From positions 1-45,308 of IMG/VR virus record IMGVR_UViG_3300033571_002928: DNA of 45,308 nt; one strand, given 5' to 3'. The notes below the pieces were generated by a model. It was given only the letters and a program-made list of their open reading frames with translations, did not search any database and had not been told where the DNA came from. This document shows positions 38,336-45,308 of this stretch, piece after piece (the first letter of the stretch is position 1; each line of letters opens with the position of its first letter). The translations under genes were made by a program, and so were the position numbers. Source of the DNA: a virus.

Positions 38336-38410
38336 GGCGGGATAGCTCAGTAGTAGAGCGCTGGACTCATAATCCAGAAGTCGGGGGTGCAATTCCTTCT
38401 CCCGCAACCA
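38336..38410 (+). tRNA. tRNA-Met-like gene, anticodon CAT, atypical
   Basis: A cloverleaf folds: acceptor GGCGGGA / TCCCGCA, D-stem GCTC/GAGC, anticodon stem CTGGA/TCCAG with loop CTCATAA (CAT at 38368-38370), T-stem GGGGG/CCTTC, and encoded CCA. Odd points: G1 faces A72 (mismatch), the D-loop is only seven bases with one G where GG is usual, and the T-loop reads TGCAATT instead of TTCnAnn. CAT could be Met or lysidine-modified Ile. A terminator follows directly. It may be decaying or specialised. Confidence 0.75.
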
Positions 38411-38412
38411 TC

Positions 38413-38458
38413 ACCCCCTGCTCCGCCACCATTGAGATTGGCGTGACCGGGGGGTTTT
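38413..38458 (+). terminator. Intrinsic terminator after the tRNA
   Basis: Stem ACCCCC / GGGGGG-T with an inner CGCC/GGCG pairing, followed by TTTT-A-TTTT. It separates the tRNA from the packaging genes. Confidence 0.75.
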
Positions 38459-38479
38459 ATTTTATCTACAAAAAATTTT

Positions 38480-38743
38480 ATGTTGACACCAACCCAACTT
38501 CAAGAGTTCTTGAACCGTGTGGAAGTTCTGCGCGGAGTGCAGGTAGGCTATGAGTCGGACTTGAAGAAAGCGATTGCTCCGCATGTAGTGGTTTTGTCTG
38601 GGATGGTGAACATCCACGGCAGTCCTCATTTGTTTGAGGCTGAGATCAACTTACATGAGTTCAAATCCCACGACGACTTGATGCTGCTGGCTAAGCGCAT
38701 GATCCAAGCGTTCACTAAGGCTGGGGTTGAAGTCAAGACATAA
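38480..38743 (+). CDS. Hypothetical protein at the head of the packaging operon
   Basis: The protein has 87 residues, alpha/beta (TPTQLQEFLNRVEVLRG, VVLSGMVNIHG, FEAEINLHEF). The ATG follows the terminator by only about 20 bases and has no ribosome site, so its expression is unclear. No family recognised. Confidence 0.6.
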   Translation: MLTPTQLQEFLNRVEVLRGVQVGYESDLKKAIAPHVVVLSGMVNIHGSPHLFEAEINLHEFKSHDDLMLLAKRMIQAFTKAGVEVKT

Positions 38744-38755
38744 CGAGGAAACATA

Positions 38756-39010
38756 ATGGCAGCAAGAATTAAAAAGATTCGTCATGATGAGAATACCCGG
38801 CTGAAGATCCAAGCTGCTCAGCTAATCAACCGCCTTGAGGCACACGCTCGTGGTGACGTAGAAATGACTACCACCCAAGTAAGAGCCATTGAGATCCTTC
38901 TGCGCAAGATCCTTCCTGACTTGGCTGACGTCCGTATGGAAGTCGATGCCCAACCAATTACCTTCAACCTGAACATGGGCGACGCCCAGAAGAATGAAGA
39001 GGACGAGTAA
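38756..39010 (+). CDS. terS: Terminase small subunit candidate
   Basis: The protein has 84 residues, helical and charged, with MAARIKKIRHDENTRLKIQ and ATQVRAIEILLRKILPDL-like segments (TTQVRAIEILLRKILPDL in this protein). I know this pattern from short phage proteins directly upstream of the large terminase, where it acts as the DNA-recognising small subunit. AGGAAAC lies upstream of the ATG. It is separated from the large subunit by one gene. The assignment is positional plus pattern. Confidence 0.62.
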   Translation: MAARIKKIRHDENTRLKIQAAQLINRLEAHARGDVEMTTTQVRAIEILLRKILPDLADVRMEVDAQPITFNLNMGDAQKNEEDE

Positions 39011-39390
39011 TGGGTAACTGCCCCAACTGGAACCGCCAGAATTATAAAAAAGTAAATAAGATGGCTGACGGCGGTAGCGCCGAATTGCCTGACTTGGGTT
39101 ACAACCCAGAGCGTGAATACTACGAGTCTCCGGTAGAAGTTTCGTATGAAGCTGGTGGCCAAGGCTTGGGTGAGAACTTTGGTTACGGCAGGGTAGGCGT
39201 TAGAAAAAATCTAGAAGACGACAGATCAATTGGCGTTGGTGTATCGGGTAGCCATTGGAAAGCTGGCAAGATGTCTGGGCAAAGCCTAGAAGGCGTTGAT
39301 GCTACCTACAGTAACAAGCAAGGATCCTTTGGTGTTGGCTACGAGCCAAGAAGCAAGAAAATCCAATTCACCTTTTACAAAGAGTTCTAA
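39010..39390 (+). CDS. Hypothetical beta-rich protein with MADGG motif
   Basis: The protein has 126 residues. Near residues 18-22 is MADGG, shared with other virion-type proteins here. From about residue 45 the sequence alternates as in a beta barrel (FGYGRVGVRKNL, SIGVGVSGSHW, GVDATYSNKQ) and ends in aromatic FTFYKEF. There is no signal peptide. Its role is unknown; being between the two terminase genes suggests a head or packaging part. Confidence 0.6.
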   Translation: MGNCPNWNRQNYKKVNKMADGGSAELPDLGYNPEREYYESPVEVSYEAGGQGLGENFGYGRVGVRKNLEDDRSIGVGVSGSHWKAGKMSGQSLEGVDATYSNKQGSFGVGYEPRSKKIQFTFYKEF

Positions 39391-39392
39391 GT

Positions 39393-40838
39393 GTGTCTTA
39401 TCAATTTAACTACAACCCTCCCGGCCAAGAAGCCGCTAAGTTCCATAAGGCAAACGGATTCGTCCGTGGCTTAATGGGGCCAGTAGGTTCTGGCAAATCG
39501 TCTAGCTGCTGCGTTGAGATTGTTTCCCGCGCATTGAGACAGGCACCAAGCCGGGACAATGTACGCCGTTCCCGTTGGTTGATTATTCGTAACACCTACC
39601 CTGAGCTGAAGTCTACAACGATTAAGACATGGGAGCAATGGTTCCCTCCAGAGGTAGCGCCCATCAAATGGGATACGCCTATTACGTCTACGTTACGTAT
39701 TAGCGATATTGGGGACGGCACCTCCTTAGATCTGGAAGTAATGTTTATGGCGTTGGACAAGCCTACCGAGACAGGTAAGCTGAGATCCTTGGAACTTACT
39801 GGCGCATGGATTAACGAGGCGTCTGAGATTCCAAAAGAAATCTTTGATATGGTCACGCAGCGTGTGGGTCGATTCCCAGCAAAGACACAAGGCGGCCCAA
39901 GCTGGCATGGAATCATTCTAGATACCAACCCGCCAGATGATGACCATTGGTATTACCAAGTAGCAGAAGAAGAGAAACCTGAAGGGTGGGAGTTTTTCCG
40001 TCAACCCGGTGGCCTCATCAAAACAACAAAAGAAGACGGCTCCGACGATTATCAACCTAACCCATTTGCTGAGAACGTAAGGAACCTTCCTAACGGATAC
40101 GGTTACTACTTCCAGCAGCTGGCCAGTAAGACCGATGATTGGGTCAATGTCTTTGTGCTAGGCAACTACGGCGCAACGATGGATGGCAAGCCTGTCTACC
40201 CCGAGTACAACGACAAGGTGCATTGTCTCAAGGAAGATGTCGAGGCAACGCCGGGTCTACCTATTGTATTGGGCTGGGACTTTGGACTAACGCCTGCTTG
40301 CATCATCATGCAGGAAACAGCACGAGGCGCATTACATATTGTTGATGAGTTGGTATCCGAGGACATGGGGATACGCGAGTTTGCAAACGATGTAGTCAAA
40401 CCTTTTCTAAATAACAACTATGCGCACTTTTCTATCGTTTCTGCTGGCGACCCTGCTGGAAGTATTAGATCCCAGACCGATACGAGAACCTGCTTTCAAG
40501 AACTTCTTGAGACCGGTATTTATACGGAGCCTGCGTCCACAAACGACTGGATACCGCGCCGTGAAGCTGTAGCTTTCTTCATGACCAAGATGACAGATGG
40601 CAAGCCCGGCTTTATGTTGAACCCACGATGTAAGTCTCTGAGGAAAGGTTTCCTTGGCAGATACAAGTACGAACGAATTAAAACTTCTGGCCTAGCACGG
40701 TACAAAGACAGGCCACTTAAGGACGACTACTCACACCCACAGGATGCATTGCAATATGGGTGCATGAAGATCCGAAGTGGCACAGCGCCTGCACGGGCAA
40801 GATCCGTTAAAAGAGTCTCTGCGAGGGGATGGACATAA
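39393..40838 (+). CDS. terL: Terminase large subunit
   Basis: The protein has 481 residues with a GTG start. ATPase: Walker A GPVGSGKSS (29-37), adjacent INEASEIP acting as the Walker B and catalytic Glu region (about 137-146). Nuclease: VLGWDFGLTPA with Asp of the RNase H fold around residue 295, then SAGDPAG and DYSHPQDALQYG (about residues 440-455) for the other metal ligands. It cuts concatemers and drives DNA into the head through the portal encoded next. Confidence 0.95.
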   Translation: MSYQFNYNPPGQEAAKFHKANGFVRGLMGPVGSGKSSSCCVEIVSRALRQAPSRDNVRRSRWLIIRNTYPELKSTTIKTWEQWFPPEVAPIKWDTPITSTLRISDIGDGTSLDLEVMFMALDKPTETGKLRSLELTGAWINEASEIPKEIFDMVTQRVGRFPAKTQGGPSWHGIILDTNPPDDDHWYYQVAEEEKPEGWEFFRQPGGLIKTTKEDGSDDYQPNPFAENVRNLPNGYGYYFQQLASKTDDWVNVFVLGNYGATMDGKPVYPEYNDKVHCLKEDVEATPGLPIVLGWDFGLTPACIIMQETARGALHIVDELVSEDMGIREFANDVVKPFLNNNYAHFSIVSAGDPAGSIRSQTDTRTCFQELLETGIYTEPASTNDWIPRREAVAFFMTKMTDGKPGFMLNPRCKSLRKGFLGRYKYERIKTSGLARYKDRPLKDDYSHPQDALQYGCMKIRSGTAPARARSVKRVSARGWT

Positions 40839-42938
40839 ATGAGTTATAGCTTTCAACGGCCACAGGTCGAAGCATCGATTACAGAGGCAGACGATCAGGA
40901 GAGCAATCCGGGTTTTGAATCTCGGCTTGCATCTTACGTGCGCAAGTGCTGGGATGAGGCAAAGGTTGCAAAGGCAATTATTACTGAGCGTCTTCTGAAG
41001 TGCGAGCGTCAGCGTCGCGGTGAGTATGACCCTGAGAGACTGCAAGAGATTGATAGGGTCGGTGGCTCTGATATCTTCATGATGCTAACGGATGTCAAGT
41101 GCCGTGCCGCTGAGTCGTGGATACGTGACGTTATGCTGAACCAGCAAGAGCGCGTGTTTGATCTGAAGGTATCTAGCTATCCAGACATTCCACCTGAGAT
41201 GCGCCGCGGTATCGTGGATCAGGTTCGCATGGAAGCCGAAGAGTTTATGGCACAGTCAACTGAGCCTGTACACCCAGAAGCTTTCCGCTCGCGTATGGAA
41301 GAAGTACACGAGGCTACGATCACTCGTATGCGTGAAGAGGCAGAAGACGCAGCACGTCGCATGAGCAGCAAGATCGACGACCAGCTACGCAAGGGCAAGT
41401 TCCAAGACGAGCTCAAGAAGTTCATTACAGACTTTGTTACATTCCCAACAGCTATCGTCAAAGGCCCGATCATTAAGCGCGGCAAAGAGATGGCATGGGG
41501 ACCGAACTTCACTCCCATAGTATTAACAAATTATAAAGAGCAGTTCCAGCGCGTCAGTCCTTACGACATCTTCCCAGCTCCAGCTTCTACTGGTGTGAAC
41601 GATGCGTATCTGATTCAGCGTCACTTCTTAAACATACGTTCCCTAGAGGCAATGCGTGGTACACCGGGAGTCAATGACGAAGAGCTGACAACCGTTATCA
41701 GTCGCTTTGGCATGTCTGGTTATCGCAACTGGATTCAAGGCGATAGCGAGCGTCGTGTGCTTGCAGGTAAGCCTTTCCGTTACCCTATCTCTTCTGGTGA
41801 AGTTGAGACAGTTGAGTTCTGGGGTTCTGTCCCCGGCACAATGCTGCTTGAGTGGGGCATTGAAGACGATATCGATCCAGATGAGATCTATGAGATCGAC
41901 GCATGGTGGACTGATGGTTGCCTATGGAAGTGCGTATTAAATCCAGATCCATTAGGTGAGCGTCCATACCAGATTGCTTCGTGGGAAGATATCCCTGATT
42001 CATTCTGGGGTTTTGCTTTGGGTGAGATCATGCGCGATACACAAGTCATGTGTAATGCTGCTGCTCGTTCCATTGCAAACAACATGGGTGTTGCGTCCGG
42101 CCCACAGGTTGAGGTAACAGTTGATCGTCTCCCAGATGGTGAGGACATTACTGATATCTATCCTTGGAAGATATGGCAGACCACTAGCGACAAGACTGGC
42201 GGCGGTCAACCAGCTATTCGATTCTTCCAGCCAAGCTTAAACGCTGGTGAGTTGATGCAGGTCTTTACGCAATTCGCAAGGCAAGCTGATGAAGTAACTG
42301 GCATACCAAACTATGTATATGGTAGCTCTGCTGTTTCTGGTGCAGGTCGAACAGCATCTGGCTTATCTATGTTGATGGACAATGCAAGCAAAGGTATCAA
42401 ACAAGCAATTGCAAACATTGATACAATAGTATCTGGTATAGTGCAGAAACTATATATACACAATATGATGTTCGACCCTGATCCTTACATCAAGGGCGAC
42501 TTCAACGTAATTGCCAAAGGTGCAATTGGCCTTCTGCATAAAGAAACTCTGCAGATGCGCCGCAATGAATTCCTTGTTGCTACAGCCAACCCAATTGATT
42601 CTCAGATCACTGGCCTCCAAGGTCGTGCCTATCTGCTGCGTGAAGCTGCGCGTGGTTTGCAGATGGATACAGAGAAGCTGGTTCCCAATGCGGACAGCAT
42701 GAGGGAGCAAGAGATCAACATGAAGGCTCAAGCGTTAGCGCAACAAATGGTTCAACAGCTTGCGTCACAGATGCAGCAGACTCCAGCACCAGAACAGATT
42801 CCACAATCTCAACCATTACCACCAGAGCCACAGATGCTGGCTGACGGTGGGCAGGTCGGTATGACTGCGGAAGAGGCAATCCAGTCTGATATGGCGGATA
42901 AGATACTAGCCGCATTAGCAGAAAACAACTTAGTTTAA
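40839..42938 (+). CDS. Portal protein
   Basis: The protein has 699 residues, close to the P22 gp1 type. It follows the terminase directly. Mixed alpha/beta body with clear portal-like passages (SYPDIPPEMRRGIVDQVRME, QDALQ-type helix near residue 370, NYVYGSSAVSGAGRTASGLS near residue 490). A long Gln/Ala C-terminal helix (about 620-655) then a Pro-rich tail carrying MLADGGQVGM. It forms the dodecameric ring for packaging and ejection. Confidence 0.92.
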   Translation: MSYSFQRPQVEASITEADDQESNPGFESRLASYVRKCWDEAKVAKAIITERLLKCERQRRGEYDPERLQEIDRVGGSDIFMMLTDVKCRAAESWIRDVMLNQQERVFDLKVSSYPDIPPEMRRGIVDQVRMEAEEFMAQSTEPVHPEAFRSRMEEVHEATITRMREEAEDAARRMSSKIDDQLRKGKFQDELKKFITDFVTFPTAIVKGPIIKRGKEMAWGPNFTPIVLTNYKEQFQRVSPYDIFPAPASTGVNDAYLIQRHFLNIRSLEAMRGTPGVNDEELTTVISRFGMSGYRNWIQGDSERRVLAGKPFRYPISSGEVETVEFWGSVPGTMLLEWGIEDDIDPDEIYEIDAWWTDGCLWKCVLNPDPLGERPYQIASWEDIPDSFWGFALGEIMRDTQVMCNAAARSIANNMGVASGPQVEVTVDRLPDGEDITDIYPWKIWQTTSDKTGGGQPAIRFFQPSLNAGELMQVFTQFARQADEVTGIPNYVYGSSAVSGAGRTASGLSMLMDNASKGIKQAIANIDTIVSGIVQKLYIHNMMFDPDPYIKGDFNVIAKGAIGLLHKETLQMRRNEFLVATANPIDSQITGLQGRAYLLREAARGLQMDTEKLVPNADSMREQEINMKAQALAQQMVQQLASQMQQTPAPEQIPQSQPLPPEPQMLADGGQVGMTAEEAIQSDMADKILAALAENNLV

Positions 42939-42948
42939 GGAGGCGATT

Positions 42949-43242
42949 ATGCCAGCTCACAAAATGAAAGGCCCTTTAAAGGATTCTGAAGTGATGAAAA
43001 AATTCAAAGGTAAGGAATCACCCAAGGAAGAAATGGCAGAAGCTAAGGCGTTGCGTAATGGCGAGATGTCTCTTCGTCAGTACAAGAAAGGCGAAGCCAA
43101 GGAAGGCCACAAGGCTGACATGGGTAAGGCAAAGATGATAGCCAAAGGCAAGATGACACCGAAGCAGTATGCCGAAGCAGAGCAAATGGAAAAGAAGAAG
43201 ATGGCAAACGGTGGCAAGGTTATGAAAAAGAAGAAGTGCTAA
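42949..43242 (+). CDS. Small Lys/Met-rich virion-type protein
   Basis: The protein has 97 residues and AAGGAGG before the ATG. About one quarter is Lys; it lacks hydrophobic core and is likely disordered in solution. Ends with KKKMANGGKVMKKKKC, the MANGG form of the shared motif. It could bind DNA or the portal inside the head. The function is inferred from context. Confidence 0.65.
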   Translation: MPAHKMKGPLKDSEVMKKFKGKESPKEEMAEAKALRNGEMSLRQYKKGEAKEGHKADMGKAKMIAKGKMTPKQYAEAEQMEKKKMANGGKVMKKKKC

Positions 43243-43251
43243 GGAGGCAAA

Positions 43252-44250
43252 ATGTCCGGGAATGTACCTGACTGGCTACGTGCCAATCACAAGAAAACTA
43301 GCAACTCAAAGATTCAGATCGGTGTTCAGAGCCGTCCTATCTTTCATAGCGAGCACACTGATAGCGCCATCGTTAAAGAAATGCACATGCATACTAATGC
43401 TGCGTTCTTAGCTGACGGCGGAGATCCTACCGAAGAGCAATTGAAGCAGATGGGTCTTGAGGCTTCTAATCGTGAGCGCGAGGCTGCAGGTCGTCCCGGG
43501 TTTATGGACAGCATTCGAAATACAGTAAACCGTTTCCAAGAAGGCGACATTGATAAGCCGGGTAGTTTGGCTTACGAGCGTTATGGTGCTGGTCGCGGTC
43601 GTCAAGAGTATCAAAACCAAAAAGCATTTGCAGAGAACGCCAAGCTGCAAGGCGACGGCATGCGTAATGCTTCGATGGTAATGAGCGGCAAGAAAGCTCC
43701 CGATGTATCGAAAGCAATAGACGAGGTTGTTGCTACTAAAGATATATCGCCAACACCATCACAAGAGTATTCTAAAGACGAGTCAATGAAGCGTGATGCT
43801 ATGACTGGCAAGACAGAGAGTACTCCTGAGGCTGATATGGTAATGCGCCCGATGGGTGATGCGACACCAGCAAGAGTTCGTCGTCGTACCCCAACAACAA
43901 ATACTGCACCAGTATCTGCCAGAGCACCAGAGGCAAGCGCTCCTACTCGTTCGGTTGTTATTCCTAATAACCCTCGTCCTCCAGTGGATAATGAATCTCG
44001 TACATCTAAGCCTACAGCTAGGGGCGTCGATAACGAGGTTAGGACATCTAAGGTTGGCGCTAAGGGCGGTAATAACGAAGACCGCAAGGATAAGCCATAC
44101 CCAACAGAGAAAGCTGTTCAAAAATTAGGCATGACCTTCAAGGATGCAGATAACGCATCAAGGGCAGACCCAAGTAATGTGGCAAAGAAAAAAGAACGTG
44201 ATCGCGCCTACAAGGCGTACATGGATGCGATGAAAGCAATGAAGAGGTAA
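43252..44250 (+). CDS. Disordered virion-type protein with repeats
   Basis: The protein has 332 residues and AAGGAGG before the ATG. Residues 49-55 hold FLADGG. The C-terminal half is low complexity, with a threefold imperfect repeat near 245-285 (DNESRTSK, DNEVRTSK, NNEDRKDK). No enzyme motif. Its place between the portal and scaffold genes suggests a head-internal or head-completion part. Confidence 0.65.
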   Translation: MSGNVPDWLRANHKKTSNSKIQIGVQSRPIFHSEHTDSAIVKEMHMHTNAAFLADGGDPTEEQLKQMGLEASNREREAAGRPGFMDSIRNTVNRFQEGDIDKPGSLAYERYGAGRGRQEYQNQKAFAENAKLQGDGMRNASMVMSGKKAPDVSKAIDEVVATKDISPTPSQEYSKDESMKRDAMTGKTESTPEADMVMRPMGDATPARVRRRTPTTNTAPVSARAPEASAPTRSVVIPNNPRPPVDNESRTSKPTARGVDNEVRTSKVGAKGGNNEDRKDKPYPTEKAVQKLGMTFKDADNASRADPSNVAKKKERDRAYKAYMDAMKAMKR

Positions 44251-44253
44251 TTT

Positions 44254-44493
44254 GTGTTATCACACATTAGTCAAGAAACAATAAGTTCTCTTGCTCAATT
44301 GCAAGGCAACATTCACTTTGAGATAGTGAAGAGTTGGTTGCACGAGTCGCTGCGTGAACTTGAGAAGACCACCCCGATTACCAAGGACGAAGTTCAACTT
44401 CGCTGGAACCAAGGGGCTCAACAAGTTCTCAATTCCATATTGGAAAAGGCTGACGGGGCAGAGGATACGATTAGAAAGATTCGGTCGAGATAA
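44254..44493 (+). CDS. Hypothetical protein, GTG start
   Basis: The protein has 79 residues and is helical (VKSWLHESLRELEKTTPI, LRWNQGAQQVLNSILEKA). It starts three bases after the previous stop. It resembles small head-assembly helpers in size and place only. The following 89 bases contain a small CCCC/GGGG hairpin and no gene. Confidence 0.6.
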   Translation: MLSHISQETISSLAQLQGNIHFEIVKSWLHESLRELEKTTPITKDEVQLRWNQGAQQVLNSILEKADGAEDTIRKIRSR

Positions 44494-44582
44494 TCGACGA
44501 TCCCCAAGCTAACGGGGTAGTGTTAGCAAATAATGAACATCTCGGATAACCAGACGTGGCTCTGAGACTCATGGAGAAATTT

Positions 44583-45308
44583 ATGGCAATCCCACGCAAA
44601 GTACGCGAAGCTGAAGACAAAGCTAACGAACTCCATAAGCAGTTTTATGAGAACCGCAATGGAATTCAAAACCCCGAGCCCGATCCCGTAGATCCTAATC
44701 CGGCTCCCAATGAACCATCCGACCCTACGCCACAAGATCCTCCAATGGATTTACAGGCAGATGGGAATGGCGGGATTCCACCTCAGGAGCCGCCAGCCCC
44801 GCCACAGGATGAGAAATGGGAACAGCGGTATAAGGTAATTGAAGGGAAGTACCGGGCCGAGGTGCCAAGAATGGCCGCGGAAAATAAAGAGCTCCGATCC
44901 CAAATGGCGGAGCTTTCAGCACAGATCGAAAGTCTGAAGAGTCAGGCGGAAGCGAACAAAGCCCCACTCATCACTGACGCCGATAAAGAGAAGTACGGAG
45001 AAGACCTGCTCGATGTTATTCAAAGAGCAACCCAACAAGCTACCACCGCAAAAGATGCGGAGATTGCTGACCTTAAACGCCGCATGGAGCAAGTAGTCAC
45101 AACTACTGCAAAGACGACGGAGGCCACCTTCTACGACAGGCTGAATGCGTTGGCACCTAACTGGGTAACACTCAACTCCGATGAACGCTTCTTAACTTGG
45201 CTTGATGAATATGACGAGCTAACTGGACGCACTCGCCAAGACCTCCTTGAGATGGCTGAGCAAGAGCGTGATGCCGAACGGGTTGCAAGGTTCTTCACTA
45301 AGTTTGAA
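44583..45308 (+). CDS. Scaffolding-like protein, 3' end outside the window
   Basis: 242 residues are visible. GGAG lies eight bases before the ATG at 44583; an in-frame ATG 12 bases earlier lacks a site. Residues 25-75 are Pro/Asp-rich and disordered; 85-175 form coiled coil (AAENKELRSQMAELSAQIES, KDAEIADLKRRMEQVV). Later sequence is alpha/beta (NALAPNWVTLNSDERF). Acidic, coiled-coil proteins after the portal are typically scaffolds that shape the procapsid and then leave. The coat gene is expected next. Confidence 0.72.
   Translation, partial: MAIPRKVREAEDKANELHKQFYENRNGIQNPEPDPVDPNPAPNEPSDPTPQDPPMDLQADGNGGIPPQEPPAPPQDEKWEQRYKVIEGKYRAEVPRMAAENKELRSQMAELSAQIESLKSQAEANKAPLITDADKEKYGEDLLDVIQRATQQATTAKDAEIADLKRRMEQVVTTTAKTTEATFYDRLNALAPNWVTLNSDERFLTWLDEYDELTGRTRQDLLEMAEQERDAERVARFFTKFE

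Noticed and set aside
38336-38410. tRNA as a prophage attachment site
   Set aside because: No integrase gene in the window and no flanking duplicate; the gene has its own terminator.
1-45308. CRISPR array or insertion sequence
   Set aside because: No regularly spaced repeats and no transposase-like protein were seen.

Overview
The window looks like most of a lytic-type, short-tailed (podovirus-like) double-stranded DNA phage genome infecting a Gram-negative bacterium. The evidence is a P22-gp1-sized portal next to a large terminase, two internal-virion-type proteins followed by a 2915-residue giant protein, tail-fibre genes, and a lysis cassette with both inner and outer membrane spanins, which only makes sense with an outer membrane. 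No integrase, RNA polymerase, DNA polymerase or reverse transcriptase is visible, and no coat protein. The window ends inside a scaffold-like gene and starts inside a tail-fibre-like gene, so the coat and most head-tail joining genes probably lie in the missing part.

Layout. 1-2399: tail fibre and adhesin genes. 2414-4358: lysis (holin, spanin pair with nested lipoprotein, M15 endolysin, small membrane protein). 4365-18917: phosphoesterase, virion/tail protein, GNAT acetyltransferase, two internal virion proteins and the giant protein. 18877-24343 (minus): an early/replication block of many overlapping small genes with an HslV-like Ntn hydrolase, an NrdR-like zinc ribbon, an HTH protein, a Cas4-like PD-(D/E)XK nuclease, Gp49 and DUF3310 family proteins, a winged-helix protein and an ERF annealase. 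24344-24874: a divergent control region with a 30-bp nested palindrome, a Fur-box-like palindrome and a strong sigma70-type promoter whose predicted start falls at the ATG of the next gene. 24875-29283 (plus): primase-helicase, HNH-like DUF1364, several unknowns, a PDDEXK resolvase-like nuclease and an LMW tyrosine-phosphatase-like protein, closed by an intrinsic terminator. 29390-37087 (minus): a modification and accessory block centred on an amidoligase plus a class II glutamine amidotransferase, followed upstream by small, often membrane, proteins separated by RNA-like hairpins, including a tandem covarying hairpin pair and two families of duplicated intergenic cassettes. 37496-38233 (plus): an isolated oxygenase-like gene. 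38336-38410: an odd tRNA-Met-like gene with its own terminator. 38480-45308 (plus): packaging and head genes (small terminase candidate, large terminase, portal, small virion proteins, scaffold).

How it fits together. Divergent early operons supply primase-helicase, annealing protein and nucleases for replication and recombination on host polymerase. Packaging and structure run rightward across the window ends (with a circular or terminally redundant map, the plus-strand block at 38-45 kb continues into 1-19 kb). The features most worth following are the amidoligase/GATase pair, the noncoding hairpin elements at 34-37 kb, and a short L/M-A-(D/N)-G-G motif shared by at least five otherwise unrelated head/internal proteins.
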